Source: Cycas panzhihuaensis
Taxonomy: Eukaryota > Cycadophyta
NCBI GenBank assembly: GCA_023213395.1
Contig: CM041465.1
Coordinates: 236,971,741 to 237,035,740, forward strand
Reading direction: 5' to 3'
Length of the DNA: 64,000 nucleotides
Part shown: one piece after another, positions 47,389 to 60,895 of the stretch
How the letters are laid out: each line of letters opens with the position of its first letter
Numbering within the stretch: the stretch's first letter is position 1
Notes under the pieces: model-generated
What the model saw: the letters and a program-made list of their open reading frames with translations, nothing else
The model's database searches: none
Told to the model about the DNA's origin: nothing
Position numbers and translations under genes: made by a program

Positions 47389-49210
47389 ATGTAGCCTTTA
47401 GAGAGGGTAGATACCAAGGAGAATGAAGGATTAGTAATTAGGAAGTTGATTAGTTAGTTAATTGAGGAGGATTAGGCCCTATCAAGGGCATGTGGTCTAT
47501 CCCAAGTAAGTGGATCAAGCCAGTTAGTGATGGAGTATGAAATCCTTTATAATTTCATTAGTTATTTGATCTTGGGGAGGAATGTATTTAGAGTACGGGC
47601 CATAGGAGATATACAAATCACTCCTAGGGATATTAGGATGATATTAGGGGTTAGCAAGCATGGTGAGAGGATCAAACTAAATAGGGTGATCAACAATGAG
47701 TCACAGGAGGCATGTAATTAGTATCTAACTTACTTTACTAATTAGATTAGTCCTCGTAGAATATCCATTGAGGCAATGAGGACGGTAGAGGGGATTCCTA
47801 TCATATAGAAGATTATTACTCTTATTATTATTTTTAGGATTATTAAGACCTAAAACTTTATGGAAATTTTAGCATAGTGGGTAGGAGTGATTAGGAGATG
47901 TGAGTAGGGGATTAGGATGAACTAGGAGTAGTACATAGTAGACAGTATATGCCTTTAATTATATAAGATTAGGAGTTAGGGTAAGGGAGGTTTTTCCTAC
48001 AATTTTAGTTTGATATGTTGGATATACAACCATATACCATTGATGAGGCTAGGTGGAGTGTTGGGAGAGTTGACCATCATGGATCTAGGAATGAACAAGT
48101 GGCATATAAGAGGTTAAATTCATAACAAAACAACTATAGTGGCGAGGATCACACATAGTCCTCTATTGAGCTGGATGACCAACAAATAATTAGTAGAGGA
48201 TCTATATGAGGGGTTTCCTATATAAAGCGATGATGAGGTCAACATAGTGGAGAGGGCAGCAACACAAAAGGCTCCTATTACTAGTGGAGGGAGAGAAAGA
48301 GAGAGAAAAAGAGGAGGTAGAGGAGGAGGAGGAGATGGGGGATAACATGAGGCTAATTGAGATAGGAGAGGAGAGACGTCGAGCAATGGAGAAGGGAGAG
48401 GAGATATGGATGTTCTCCAAGCAATAGATGGAGCATAAGGTGGAGATAGAGGTGGCTCTATACAGAGCATGGAGCTAGGTTCAGTAGATGGAAAGGGGAG
48501 AGGAGGTGATGGGAGTTGAGGATGAGAGGGGAAAACTCCTAAAAAGGATTCTGAAGAGCCTTAAGGAGAAGTAGTTATATAACCAAGAGAGGATATTGTA
48601 GTAGAGTTAGCAAAAGGAGGACAACCAATAAGTATGTCGATTAGGTTTTTTTCTTTTTTTTTGGTATATTTGATTATTGATTTTGGATTATCTACCCTTT
48701 GTATAAAAGATTGATCATGATTTATATGTTTTTCATAGATAGGTAAGGAGAGACTAACTCTTTTATAGGTTAAAAGGATGTTTGACTTGATCTTCCCCTA
48801 TGCATCCCTATTAGAGGAACCTCTGGCATGAAACACCATTGATCATACATTGTTGGGGCATTAGATTAAGCATTTTAGTCCTATATTATAGGCTCATGAT
48901 ATGATCCAGGACATGCATATAGAGCTGAGACTTTGGAAATAAGAGTTCAAGATGACAGAGGATAAGTAATGTCATCTACAAAGGATGATATTAGTATAGG
49001 TCAAGGGATGAGTTACTCCATCTAAAAGTACCATAGTTCAGAAGGAGAGAAATCTTCCACCATATAGAGATTTGACATATGGATAGACTCTAGATAGAGG
49101 AGAGAGGGTAGAGCTAGGAGTACAAGGTAGGTCTCACTAGAGCTCACATAGATGAATATATTTTTATATATGGGGAGGAGATAGGAGGGAGATATAAGGC
49201 ATTTTATGAG
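47389..49210 (+). pseudogene. Plant mobile domain (PMD) gene of element A2, antisense to gag-pol
   Basis: From a likely ATG at 47389 (TAG as the second codon) the frame gives ACGLSQVSGSS, a helical piece, NVFRVRAIGDIQITPRDIRM, KHGERIKLNRVINNESQEAC and later GKGGFSYN and YNHIPLMRLGG, the PMD order. A Gly/Arg/Glu-rich tail follows near 48280-48340. The frame is kept for about 1.2 kb while TAG/TAA occur at many positions, several where A1 has CAA. A probable intron is 48632-48742; a last exon with LRLWK and CHLQRM continues to about 49210. Broken. Confidence 0.73.
48632..48742 (+). other. Probable intron in the A2 PMD gene
   Basis: GTATGT...ATAG, same place as A1 962-1063. Confidence 0.5.
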
Positions 49211-50793
49211 CCTCAAATGTAGTATATAAGTCTCATAGTGATAGATGTACTATACTTGTTTCATATTCTATATGTATATTGATTATTTTCTTCATAACTT
49301 GTGTAAAAAATACGATGGGTTATTAACTCTAAACTCTTTCCCCCTTTTATCCCTCTTTGATATATTGTGAATGATATACATCTATTAGTGTTAAAGTCTA
49401 TGAAAACATATAATAGCCTTTTTCTTTCTATCTTTTCTAATCTTTTGTTATTTTATAATTAAAAAAAAAGGGATTAATATATACCAAATAGTTTATACTT
49501 ATTTTGGAGTACAAAAGAGTCTTAAAGGAGAAAAATCATAAGGAATGATGAAGGAAAGAAAATAGATAAAAATATAAAAGCGAGTAGATGGAAAAGATTA
49601 ATAATTATATTCTCATAAATATAAAACCACTTAAACAGTAAACAGTAATAGGTCTATAAAAATAGAAGATGGAATAATATAAGTCCCTTTGAAAAGAAAA
49701 ACTTAAATCATTCACATCATATGTAGAATGAATTATATAAACATAGATCAAAATCCATATTCATATAATATATCTTAAGAACATGTTGTTTATAGAATGA
49801 GAAAACAATTCCACCTAATAAATAACTAGTTTCTAGAGTGTAAAGGATTCCTCATTTGCTGCTCTGAGGGGTAAGAAGCTTTTAGGGACTTGGCCCCTGC
49901 GAAGATCCTCCTCAGCCAATGATTTTCATGTGTGTCTATCTTTTCTAATACTTTATTTCCCCTTTAAACTTATCATCTTAGCCTTTATATTACATAAACT
50001 TTTATCCTATAAACTTGTAGTTTATATTCTTTACAGAGTGATAGTTTATACTTATTCCAAAGTGGGGTGCCCCCTGTAAAGATGAGAGTTAGCTAAAATA
50101 ATCATCTAAGATTAAAGAGACTAGAACATCAACTTCAATATTAAAGATTAGAGGAACAAACTAAATAGTGACTGAAGAGAATAAAGACATCAATGATGAA
50201 ACATGATGTTAAAGGGAAAAGAGCTATGGAAAATGAATTTGATATATAAAACCATAATCTAAGAGTCAGAATAAATGATAATAGGTCTATGGTAAGGTCA
50301 AGAAATATTATACAATACTCTTATAATAGCAAAATATTTAACTTCATTATTAGTTTCTCTAGGTAGAAATAGACCAGCAGATAAGAGGGGATTTCCTTAT
50401 TAGTCATAAATCACCCAAGTAGTAGAAAATATCCTAGGTTATCTCTACTACCTCTATTAGTGAAAATACTCAATATCATAGGAAGATAGAACCAATATTT
50501 AGAGATGGTATGATTGATGGGGGAGAATATGGGAATCAATCAATGAGGAGATGATAGTTAATGAGAAAAGATTAGTTATAACTACAAAGAGGGGGGGGGG
50601 AAATCATATTTAGAATAACACAATTAACTAAAACAAAAAATGTTAAGCAAGGTTCATAGCTGAGGTCATGATGGACCTAAGCAACTAGACCCAAACTTCC
50701 TAAATGACTCATCCAAATAAACCCAACCTATTATGTATAAGTGTGGATGAAGTCATCATGTGACTTACATTGGATTACAAGAGGATGATAAGA

Positions 50794-50826
<33 letters not shown>

Positions 50827-51585
50827 GTTGTTGATTTTTTTAATTTTCTTTTTTTTTTTCTTTTTACTTTTATTTTTTAATATTTATAAGAAAAAATTCA
50901 TAAACATCTAATCATAAAGTATCTTTTCTCAATGCAACAAGGATTTATCCTTTGTGATGAAACCAAGATGGAATAAGGAGACTAAACTCCTTAAAGATTA
51001 AATCATGGGAGAAAGAGAAGATCTAAATCATGGTGTCTCTAAATGTAATGGGAAGATTATAGAATAATTATTCATCTTAAGAGAGTAAATAGAGAAAACT
51101 AACAATAACAAAAGCAAGAAAAATGAGTAATAGATGACCAAGAAGGAATCCTGAAAATAAAGGACTAGTATATAAGCATATAACCTTAGCAACTAATAAA
51201 GTATCTAAAACTGAAGAATAAATCTCTTCCCAAGGATGATGATAAAGAATAGAACTAGGGGCCTAAATTCTCTCTTGAGTATAGGGCTCAAACGAGAAAA
51301 GATTGATAACCTTGAGGAAAGAGCATTTACAATCAAACCATATGCCATAAGGAGCAGTAGGCTTATATGATTATGAAGAGGATTGCTTTATAAAAGTAGA
51401 GGTAGATTGAATGAAAATGAAGAATGATTAAGAAAGAGTATTGCTTATAGTTATAGCACATTGATAATAGAAGAGTTTAGAGCAGTAGTTTATCCTCATT
51501 GCAAAGACTAAAGTCTACCATAATTTATACTCTTTAGCAAATAAATTTTTTTAAGTCATAGTTTATACTCATTATGGAGTTATCC
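49211..51585. other. Non-coding internal region of A2
   Basis: Matches A1 1536-3950. Contains a short (TA)n run at 50795-50819 and several copies of the TAGTTTATACTCATT motif (near 49489, 50000, 50041, 51487 and 51553). Confidence 0.7.
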
Positions 51586-51998
51586 AAAGAGTATCCCCTA
51601 ATTTGAAGTCGATATCTATAGTTTATTCCATAAGCATAGGATTACCCTCTTTAAAATGAGGAGGAGTAGGTTCTATAAGAGAAACTATCTCCTAAAGTTA
51701 GGAATAGTCCATTAGTGGTGAGCGAGGTTGTATTGTCCTTGAAAAACCCAACTTATGATGACAATAGGGAAGATTAGAAGTTAATATCGCTAAGTGCTTA
51801 AGGAATGGTCAACCAAAAGAAGATTTTTAGGTAGATTAATAGCCAAGGAAAGTGACTTAATAGGTAGGGGATCATCAAACAAAGAGTTTGAATAAGTAAT
51901 TACAAACTTAATAATTGAAGAGACTTGATAAATAAGGATGGGTCTATCAATAAATTCCTAAGTCAAAGTGAAAGTATATTCAAGTTCACAATGGTAGG
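51586..51998 (-). pseudogene. Remnant of the protease-RT linker in A2, next to the deletion
   Basis: Matches A1 6690-7140 (for example the stretch around CTCCTAAAGTTAGGAAT). IN, RNaseH and RT are missing on its left. The right side is cut by solo LTR B3 and resumes at 54746. Confidence 0.6.
51994..51998. repeat. Target-site duplication of solo LTR B3, left copy (GTAGG)
   Basis: The partner ATAGG is at 54741-54745 (4 of 5 match). Confidence 0.65.
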
Positions 51999-54740
51999 TA
52001 TTTCCCAGCTTCCGAGAATAGATACGGAGTGGTTGACTCAGGTAAGTGCAGGTATGCTTCTCACCTTATTGTTATTTTCTTTTGTGATGAGTATATGCTT
52101 ACATGATATGATTTCGTAGATGATCTTGTTGTTATCTACAACTATCTAGCCTATGACGACTATAGTGGGGGCACATTCCCAATGAGTGTGGAACCCCAGT
52201 GGCTACGTCACTTGCCGCATTCTGCCCTACTCACCTCAAGACCCATTTAGCTTACATCATCCCCGTCGTGTGATAATCCATCATCGTTCGGTCGACTTGT
52301 TGCATCTTTGAGTCATGTTGTTGTTCCCTATGGCTCATTTGTGAGCTTATCTGCCTCTGGGCAAGTGGCCTTGCCCCTTGCTAGCCTCCTTGGTCACTGG
52401 CCCATAGCCCAAGCTAGCTTTTTAGGCCAGATTTGGCCTTTGGTCCTGCACTGTGGTAGATTTTGTGATATCATGAGATTTACCATGGTACCGTAAAGTT
52501 TACCGTGGTGCAACTGTCACAGCTTATTTTTAAAAATCCACCGTGGTAATTCTCACATTTATTGTGGAATTGCCATGTGTCTCACAACTTAACTCACTGC
52601 CAGTTATTCCCTAATCACTCGATTAGGGTTGGGGCTGGGTATTTAAGTCTTACCTAATTCATTTTAGGGATCTTTTTGCTCATTTTTGGAAGGATCATAA
52701 GGAAAAATGCCCTGCTCTCTACTGTTCCCAGCTACTCCGCTACTGTTACAGGACCCACAATCACTCTCCAGTGCCCAACTCTCCTTTGGTTTGGCTATGA
52801 CATCTTCCCATCCCCTTGCACACCTTAGAGAGGGCTTCTTTGAAGAGTTTCCAACACTTCCTTGCCCGGGCAGCCATCAAGTAGTCTCAAGTACAGGCTT
52901 TCTCCTTCAACCATCTTAGTAGATTTCTCAGCCTTTTCCTAATAAATTTTGATAGAGGTAAATGCCTCCCATCTTCTCCACAGGTATTTGTTGGTTTAGG
53001 GTCTTCTCTTATCCACTTTATGCTCAAGTTTGCATGGTTATTTCTAGCCTATCTTAGCTTGCTTTTGGAGGTTATTTTTGCCTTGGTCTTGGACTATTTT
53101 CCCCTGTTGTTAGGGCCTCTTTTCCTATGTTTCATACCCAGGGCATCGGTAAAAAGGGGATACATAAGGTTTGGGATAGAGCTAGTTGGATTCCGTACCA
53201 CCTTCCACGCTCCCTAAGAGGCTTTTTACACTCCAAACCTTTCCTTTTGCCCCATGCTACTCTTGGAGTAGAGTAAGGGTTTAGTAGGCTATTTCCAACC
53301 ACTAAAATCAGTGTTGGCACTTGTTACAGCACTAGTTTGAGGGCTCATCTCTTGATTTGGGCAACACACATAAGCCCCAGTTACATTTCATGGCTCAATC
53401 CCCCTTCTCAACGGTCCGGTTTGCTTCCCATAGCACCCTGGCCTTGTTGAGATTTGATTTGGGTTTACTTGCATCTCCACTGTCCCATTTTTTAGCTAGC
53501 CTTATAGCCATACTCTCACTACCTTGTGGCTTCTTGAGGGAGGGTAGGGATGCTCCTTGCGGGAGGTGGGCCACTCCGAGGCTTACCGACTTAACCACCA
53601 TTTATCTGGATAGCTTTCTTTATAGTTTACTATTGTAACATTGAATGCTAACATATATGTATTAAGACTTATGCTTGTTACATATATACACGTGTTGTTA
53701 GGATTCTATCTCGTGTTGTTAGCACCCTTTCTCTGGAAAGGGATACTCTCACTCACTTGCAGGTACACAGAGGACGTAAAGGACTCATCCCTTTCTCTCT
53801 CCCTTATAGGTAAATGCTTGTATTTACATTTTGTTTCAGCATTTCATTTACTGCTATCATTTTGTCCTTTTTCCTTTCTTGGCACTTTGGTATCATTTTC
53901 GGGGAAGGTAAGGAAGCCCCACGCTTCATTCTACTGCAACCCTTCTCGTTCGCTGTGCTTTATAGAGCAATCTTGGATACCTCGTGGGAATGTCGCCACT
54001 TCAACCGCATCTCTATTCTGGGTATGTGCTCTCGCTCTACTTCATTTTCTTTTCTTTAAAAGATTTTGTATGGTAGTAATTAGCTCATTTGAAAGGAAAA
54101 GGGAAACCAACTCTCTCTTTTGATTTATATTTCGTTTGTTACACTTCACGCATTATATCTATCATAGGAAAAGGTCTTAGGAAGTTTCCCCTTTTTTACC
54201 TTTTCGCTTCACCTTGTAAACTCCATCCTTATCTCATTGACTTGTTATGCTTGGTTTGGTTTACTTACGTATGTCATAGCACTCCCTTCTCCTTTGATTA
54301 CTCTTTCAAAGGGGGGAACTCTTGATCAATCGATCGTTCTCTTTCTCTTCATCCTCCTTCGATTTTCTTCTGCCTAGCCAGATAACTGAGAAGATCTCAT
54401 TCATAGGTTACTCACCTACTTACCCTTTACTTATTTCCCTCCACTCTAGGGAAACCCTTGAAGGGTTCTCTCCTTTCCCTTCTGACCATCTAAGGGTGGG
54501 AGGATCCTTCTCCTAGATCTACCCAGGCTAATCTTCTGCCTCCTCTCTTCTTGACTGAAGTGGGGAACCACCTTTAAGTAGCTGGATACCATCCATAGGT
54601 CCCAAACTCATGCTCCAGTGCATGGGGTACCCTACGTCATATTTTCCTTACTCGTAGGTTTTTATCTTCTCTTGATAGTGTCGTTGACCGCCCTCATTAT
54701 TCCTATTCAGTTAGGTAGCTATCCCGTAGATGCACATCTA
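51999..54740 (+). mobile_element. Solo LTR of family B (B3)
   Basis: 2742 bp, the full length of a B LTR in plus orientation. Starts TATTTCCCAGC (TG to TA) and ends TGCACATCTA (CA to TA), flanked by a 5-bp duplication. The flanking A2 sequence is continuous across it. It contains the LTR TATA (52640-52647) and the U3 module (52448-52512). Open frames such as 53641-54123 are not conserved in the other B LTRs and are not called. It was left by recombination between two LTRs. Confidence 0.87.
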
Positions 54741-54745
54741 ATAGG

Positions 54746-55500
54746 CATGATAATTTTGATTAGATAAAGACATGAATATGAGGGATGATGGAAGATCATC
54801 AATAGGAGAACAATAAGGACAAGAAATGATAGAGACTAAATGCACTTCTCATATTTGATTGGATGTATTTTGATTACTTTGAGATATAATGTGCAAAGGA
54901 ACCACCTTGTTATTTAATTCTAAATCTAGGTGCCTATGTAATAACATTTTCTTCTCATATCTATTAAACTATGTAATAAAAAGATAAACACTAGAGAAAG
55001 AGGTGTAGTATTGGTAGGCACATCATGTAAAAAGAAAACCACATGATTAGTCAAAGGAATGGTCATAATAGAAGGAATTAAAATATTGATTGTTGAAGGA
55101 AAACATAAAACCTATGAGAAATGATACTATGTAGAGATAAAAATATTTTAATTACTAATTTCATTCATGGTTGTTTTCTCACAAGATATACTAGAGTGTG
55201 ATATTGTTTCTTCATAAGAAAAAGAAGGGGAAACCAAAGATTGATAGGTAAGACTTAAAGAATGAGGAGTAGATGAAGAACCTGGTTTAACTAAGACAAT
55301 TTCAACCAAATCAACACCCTTTACTTCTCCCTAAGGAGGAGGAGTTTTAATGGCAAAGTTTTGCCCTAAACCTAGATGTTGAAAGAAATACTCCAAAGAG
55401 TTGGATGGCTCACCAAGTTTAGAGAAAGCCTTAATAAGTGGGACTGACTGCTTAATAGGTTTTAACTTATGCTTAACAATCTTTAATTCTCCTTCATATA
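54746..55500 (-). pseudogene. Protease-RT linker of A2, right part
   Basis: Resumes after B3 and matches A1 7150-7940. Frame 55543-55331 is open and continues from the protease (GELWFIYEGELKIVKHK, HLGLGQNF). Confidence 0.6.
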
Positions 55501-56380
55501 TGAACCAAAGTTCACCAAAGAGGGAAGAACAAATAACAACCATTTGGGTAATCCATGGTTTACCTAAAAGGATGTTGTATTCTAAATTGTGATCAATAAT
55601 GGTTAGTTTAGTATAAATTATCTTTTCTTCTAGGGTCAGAGGGAGAGTGACTTAACTAAGGGGAATGTTTTTATTCTTATCATATCCCTCGCAAATCCAC
55701 TCACAAGGGTCAACGACTAAAACCTCTAAATCCTCAATGAGATAAAGAGGGATTACGTTAATAGATAATCCCTCATCAATGATGACATATTTAATGGTAA
55801 TATCATCCTTAATAATTTTAATATAGAATGGGGGTATATCATTTGGAGAACGAGTACTATGAGTAGACAACATGGCTAAATTGAAAGAAAGTGTCAAAGT
55901 AAATGAATAGACTACAACAGGAACTTCTAATACATTAAATAAAATCTAACATTGTCTGGGCAACACTTCAATAGATCTATAACTAAAACATCAATGGGAA
56001 TAGACTTCAACTCATTGACCATGGAAAATAATCAATATTTTAAACTAGAAGGAATGGATCTAACCTTGATGGGATGGGGGAAGAACTAGAGGTAAAGAGT
56101 CAGGATCTTTAGATAGTAAATCATCAAGTGATTTAGATGAACCTACACTCTTTATAGTCTCCACCATGTTAATAGTTCTCTTGGTCTTACCACCTTTAAG
56201 ATGTGGGTAAGCCTAACTATTAGTATGCTTTGTCGAAGGATTAGAATAAGTAGTAGTCTTCTTGGATGAATTGGAATTAGAGGGCTCATCTTCATTATCT
56301 TGCATCTATTTTACCTTACCTTTATCATCTTTATTTCCTTTATATTTATATTGAATGAGAGACTTTGTGAATCATTTGGT
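55501..56380 (-). pseudogene. Aspartic protease region of A2
   Basis: YVIIDEGLSINVIPLYLIED keeps the catalytic Asp that is Asn in A1 and B1. The C-terminal LEYNILLGKPWI block is near 55560. 81 codons open at 55897-55652; the upstream Ser/Lys-rich part is broken. Confidence 0.75.
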
Positions 56381-56699
56381 CTTAAGATGTTTTAAAAGGA
56401 GAATTTATTTGGACATTTATGTTTTGGGTTATGGATTGAAATATATGATATTCACTTCTATCGTGGGTGTTTGTTTAGTGGTAAGAATACCATTTCATCC
56501 TTTTGAAAGGAAGAGAAGGTATAGGTGGAACTTATTTCATTTTACCTTCAATAAGATGAATTATATTCATCTCTTGAGAAGATTGATTTTTTGTAGGAGC
56601 ATCAACATGCAACTTAGTGTTGATCACATGCTCCAATGACCTAATAGAAGAAGTTAAGTGATCATAGGTTGACTCTAAATGAGAAGTATTAGATGTTTT

Positions 56700-58330
56700 A
56701 ATGGTCTCTTTAGAAAGGATAAATTTTCTAACCTTTTTAATACCTGCTTATATTTTAAAAGTTTCTAAATCTAAACATCGATCTAAAGCTTCTTCATAGG
56801 TTTGAGGACCAAGCTTGAGTACTTCAAGATGCACGTGTGACCTCAAAGCATTAGTAAATAGATCAAAAGAGAGACTAAGATCAAGCCAAGAATGATATAC
56901 ATATACTTGACCTTGAAATCTCCTTACAAAGTCCCTAAAAGTTTCATCATGGTTTTGTTTAATTGCTAAAAGAGATTTAATGCCACATTTAAAAGGTCTC
57001 ACTACATCAACGTAATTGATGAAAGAGTCAACTAGTTATTAGAATAAGAGAATAAAAGCAGAGGGAAGGTGATAAAACCACTTCAACACATTACTTTGAA
57101 GTGATTTAGGAAATAAATACATTATGACATAGTCATACGACATGAAATTAACATAAGGGAAAATACTTATGGAAAGTTGGGTCTTGAGAAGAGTCATCTA
57201 AAAATTTAGGTAACTCAGGAAAGGCTTCCTTAGCCTCAACATGGTAGAGCATTGAGGTAAGGATGATGGGTATGGGGTGGTAGAAGAAATGGATTGTTAT
57301 TATTAAGGGAAAGAATAAGCTAGGAGAGAAGATAAATGATTAAAACAAAGCTATAAGATTCACTACAAAATTAGTTTGTAGCATAGGATATTGAGGGAAA
57401 ATAGGGTTAAAAGACAGAAAGGAACTTTGTTGGGGGATCATTCTAGGAATATAAGATAAGGAAGTAGGGTTAGAAAAACCCAAAGCTTAGGATTAATTAA
57501 CTGAAGAATAAGGGTAAATGAGATAAGTATAAGAAATATATTATGAAGAAGAGACTAAATTGGACACCATAAGAGAATAGATGTGAGGTCTAATACCTTG
57601 GGATATGGCTCAATGGGAAACTTAGGGTAGTAATTGAGTTGAGGTAGTAACCAAGTGAGAAGAAGCTACCCTTTTAGGATATAAATGGATAGGTTATAGG
57701 GTTGAAGAAGACAGAACTATTTGTTGAGGAGTAGGGCCATGAGAAGAAATAAGGTTACCTTGAATAGATATATTAGAAGTTCTCTCATGTGTAGAAAGTA
57801 CTATATAAGGAGAATAGGTTTGAGCTTATAATGTGAGAAATAAAACGAGAGCTTGAGAATGAACTGATTTATGATCTTCAATCTCTCTTAAAAGAGGAGA
57901 ATATAGCCTAAGTAAAGAAGGATGGAATAGTAAGGATGATTGATTGACATTAGGAGCAATAGAAGGCTCAACTTTTATGGACTTATATTCCTCACATAAT
58001 AGATCAAATTGACGATGTTGAGGAGAGGATGTCATGGTATGAATCTTTGGATAAAAAGGATCTTGATATCTAGGTATGTAAAGAGGACTAGGGATCCTAA
58101 TAAGAACTAGTTCATAATAAGATGGAGGTGCTTGGGTGGGAAGCACTTCTTCTTGTACAAAAGAAGGATTTATAAAAGAAGCACCACTATAAAATTGAGA
58201 GGGCTCTATGTACCCTTACTCCAGAGTTATTTCATATAATTGGGTTAAATCTTTAGAAGGATAAATATTGCTATCATGTATATGATGTTTTGAAGGGTTA
58301 ATATAAGAGGATGAAAATTTGTGAATAGAG
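56700..58330 (-). pseudogene. Gag region of A2
   Basis: Central gag domain 57002-56748 (KSLLAIKQNHDETFRDFVRR, FTNALRSHVHLEVLKLGPQT, EEALDRCLDLE). N-terminal part open for 106 codons at 58146-57826 (SYYELVLIRIPSPLYIPRYQ, PLLREIEDHKSVHSQAL). The Pro/Ser-rich middle is broken. Equivalent to A1 9060-10840. Confidence 0.78.
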
Positions 58331-58438
58331 TGTGAGGGTTATATTTAAAAATTAGGCAAGACACCTTGAAGTCCCAATGATGACCTTTGAGTAGGAGGTG
58401 TAGTCTCTATTACTTTTAACAAAAAATAAAATTGTAAT

Positions 58439-58456
58439 TCCCCAGTATAATCACCA
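58439..58456 (-). other. Primer-binding site of A2
   Basis: Minus strand TGGTGATTATACTGGGGA, 6 bases from the LTR. Same type as the A1 and B1 PBS with C/T and G/A differences. Confidence 0.7.
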
Positions 58457-58462
58457 AAAAGA

Positions 58463-59128
58463 TGGCATGCTTCGGTTAGGCCTAGACTAAATATCCCTTA
58501 ATGATATTATGTTTCCTCAATTATAGGTCTAAATCAAGAGATAGGAAAGACTATGGGAACCTAATGACCACCTTTGCTAACTCCTAAGAAGGAGTCTCAA
58601 CCCATTTATATTATTTGATTTAGATATATATATGATAACGAAAGGTAAGGATGTAAGGGGGGTACTAGAATGGACTAGCCTACACAACCAAATAGAGGAG
58701 TTCTATGTTTATAATTACACTGACAATATTTTTTATATCCTTCCTAAAGATTCCTTTCCTTTTATTGTTTTGACTTTTTGGGTGTACCAAAATAAAGAAA
58801 AGGATTAAGTAATAGAATTTTTTTTTTATAATGAACACATAAGAAAGAACAATAAGACAACAAGATCTAACTACCTCATTTTCAAAATCAACTAAGAAAA
58901 TAAATCACATATAGTTTTTTTTTTCTTCTTTTTTCTAATATAGAACACCAAAATAAAAAAAAATACTCTCATATAAATGCAAAGCACACTTCTTTTTAAA
59001 GACCAAATCCACTAAATTGAAATGCAAATACTATGATATAAAGCTTGATAAAAGGTAAAATAATATATAATGTTTATAGGAAACTTTTTATTTTATGCAC
59101 ATGTTATTTCAATTTTTAAGAATGATTC
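58463..59128 (-). repeat. 5' LTR of A2, truncated by B2
   Basis: Starts TGGCATGCTTCGGTTAGG and matches 43832-44505. Cut at GATTC (59124-59128), the probable left target duplication of B2. Confidence 0.85.
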
Positions 59129-60724
59129 TGGATGCACATCTACAGGATATTCACTATTCTCAATAGGAATGATGGTAATCAACAATTGATGTTGAAGGTG
59201 TGGGTGAGAACCTATAAGCAATGGGAGCACCACGCACGGTATGTTTGGATTGATAGGAAGAGGAGGAGGAAGGGAATTCCTACTATGTCCTTTTCCTACA
59301 TGGGACAAGCATATGACATATAAATGCAAGTAACTAATATCATTAACCTTTCGCTTTCATGTGATCTATTAAACCAAAGTATAAATTTTAGATAAAAGCA
59401 AGAAAGGAAAATGGAGGGGTGAAGAGAGATGGTACGTACCAGGGAGGTGTAGTGGTCGAGGAAGACCTCACCCACGTGCAATGCATGCCCTCTCACCAAC
59501 TGGTGGATGTGTGATTAAGGCTGATGTGGAGGATAGGGGCTTCCTTACCTTCCCCTTATGAAAAGTAAGTGGAACAAAAAGGAAGCAAATAAAACGAACA
59601 AGAAAAGAGGGTAGAGCTTACCCAGAACTGAACGTCTTTTCCCTTCGCGAAATACCACTTCAAACCTGCACACATAAAAGTTTATCCCTTCCAAGAAGGG
59701 GTTGCAAAAAGGGCGATATATATATACAAATATATGTGATGTATATGTCAAAACATTGTATTTAAATTAGAGAAACTACTGTAGTAGGAAACTCAACCTT
59801 CCCCATGCAAACCACACATATCAAGCAAGAAAGAGGGAAGGGAAGCCTCAAGATAGAAAAACCCTCCACTAAGGTTCTCCACGTAGCCTTTTGGCATAGC
59901 AAGGTAGGGACAAATAGCAACTTATGATAGCCAATAAATGTGAGAATATGTGGAGCAAGATGTTAGAGAGGTATCAAGGCAATGAAGTCACTACAGACAA
60001 TGATCCGTCATACAAGCCTTACCTAAGATCTTAAGGGATGCCAAGCAATGTTAGGGGCATGAAGAAGGCCTAAAAGGGAGGCGTGTAGGCCTAGAATCAA
60101 CACAGCAAGGGCTCCATATGCTGATAATCTAGTGTAGGCCTAAGCTCCACCTTCTCCTAGTTAACCTAAGGAAAGCATGGGAGTAGGAGAAGAAAGGTGG
60201 GGAAGGGGTTGCCCTTGGGGAGTAGGCCTTAGTGGGATAGATCCCGCCTTGCTCCCTTCACCCAGCCTTTATGATCCTTCTCCTGCTACTTTCTTGGAGA
60301 AATCTAACAAAAAAAATGATGAGAATCTAAGAATATAAGGCTAAACCCAAAGAAAATAATGTTTACTACAACCAAATGGGAAGAGAGCAAGAAAACACAC
60401 TTGAATATGTGTCTAATATGGAAATAATACTTACAAAACTCTAAAAATAGGACCTAAAGTACCTACTAGGATGAGTCTAGGGTGGATTTTCCCCTCCAAC
60501 TAGTGAGAAAAAAGAGTTTCTATAGGAGGTTTCCGTAAGGGCAGCTATAGGAGACACTTGTTAGGGGGTATTTGGAAGAAAACCACACAAAACTTACTTG
60601 AGAGTGCTTGGAGGGGAGCATCCTACCATGGAGAAGAGCCACTACAAGCAGATCCTAGACTGGAGCAACAAGAAACGTAGGATTGCAAATGCACCAAGAG
60701 ATGTAAAATTATGGTCTTTTTGGG

Positions 60725-60731
60725 TTTTATA
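60725..60731 (-). promoter_or_regulatory. LTR TATA box of B2
   Basis: TATAAAA on the minus strand, the best-preserved of the four B LTR TATA sites. Confidence 0.6.
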
Positions 60732-60895
60732 CCCATATCAACCTTAATCAAGTGTTTAGGATACGAATATGGCTGAGTGGCCATGTGGGAGTGGCACCGA
60801 TATCAACCCTAATCGAATGGGCAAGTGGCCATGTGGAAATTCTGTGGAAAAGGCGAGAATTATAGCAATAGATTAAAAAATAAGTTGCAATAGTT

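Larger units (their letters stand above)
43832..59128 (-). mobile_element. Tat-like element A2, internally deleted, carrying solo LTR B3 and cut by B2
   Basis: 3' LTR 43832-46085, PPT, PMD gene (plus strand), non-coding region, a remnant of pol without IN, RNaseH and RT, then protease, gag, leader, PBS and the first 666 bp of the 5' LTR, where B2 begins. Colinear with A1 except for a loss matching A1 about 3960-6690, joined near 51585. Confidence 0.85.

Noticed and set aside
48120-48470. Minus-strand Ser/Pro/Leu-rich open frames
   Set aside because: Antisense to the Gly/Arg-rich tail of the A2 PMD gene.
53641-54123. 160-codon plus-strand open frame
   Set aside because: Inside solo LTR B3; not open in the other three B LTRs. 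Hydrophobic, by composition.
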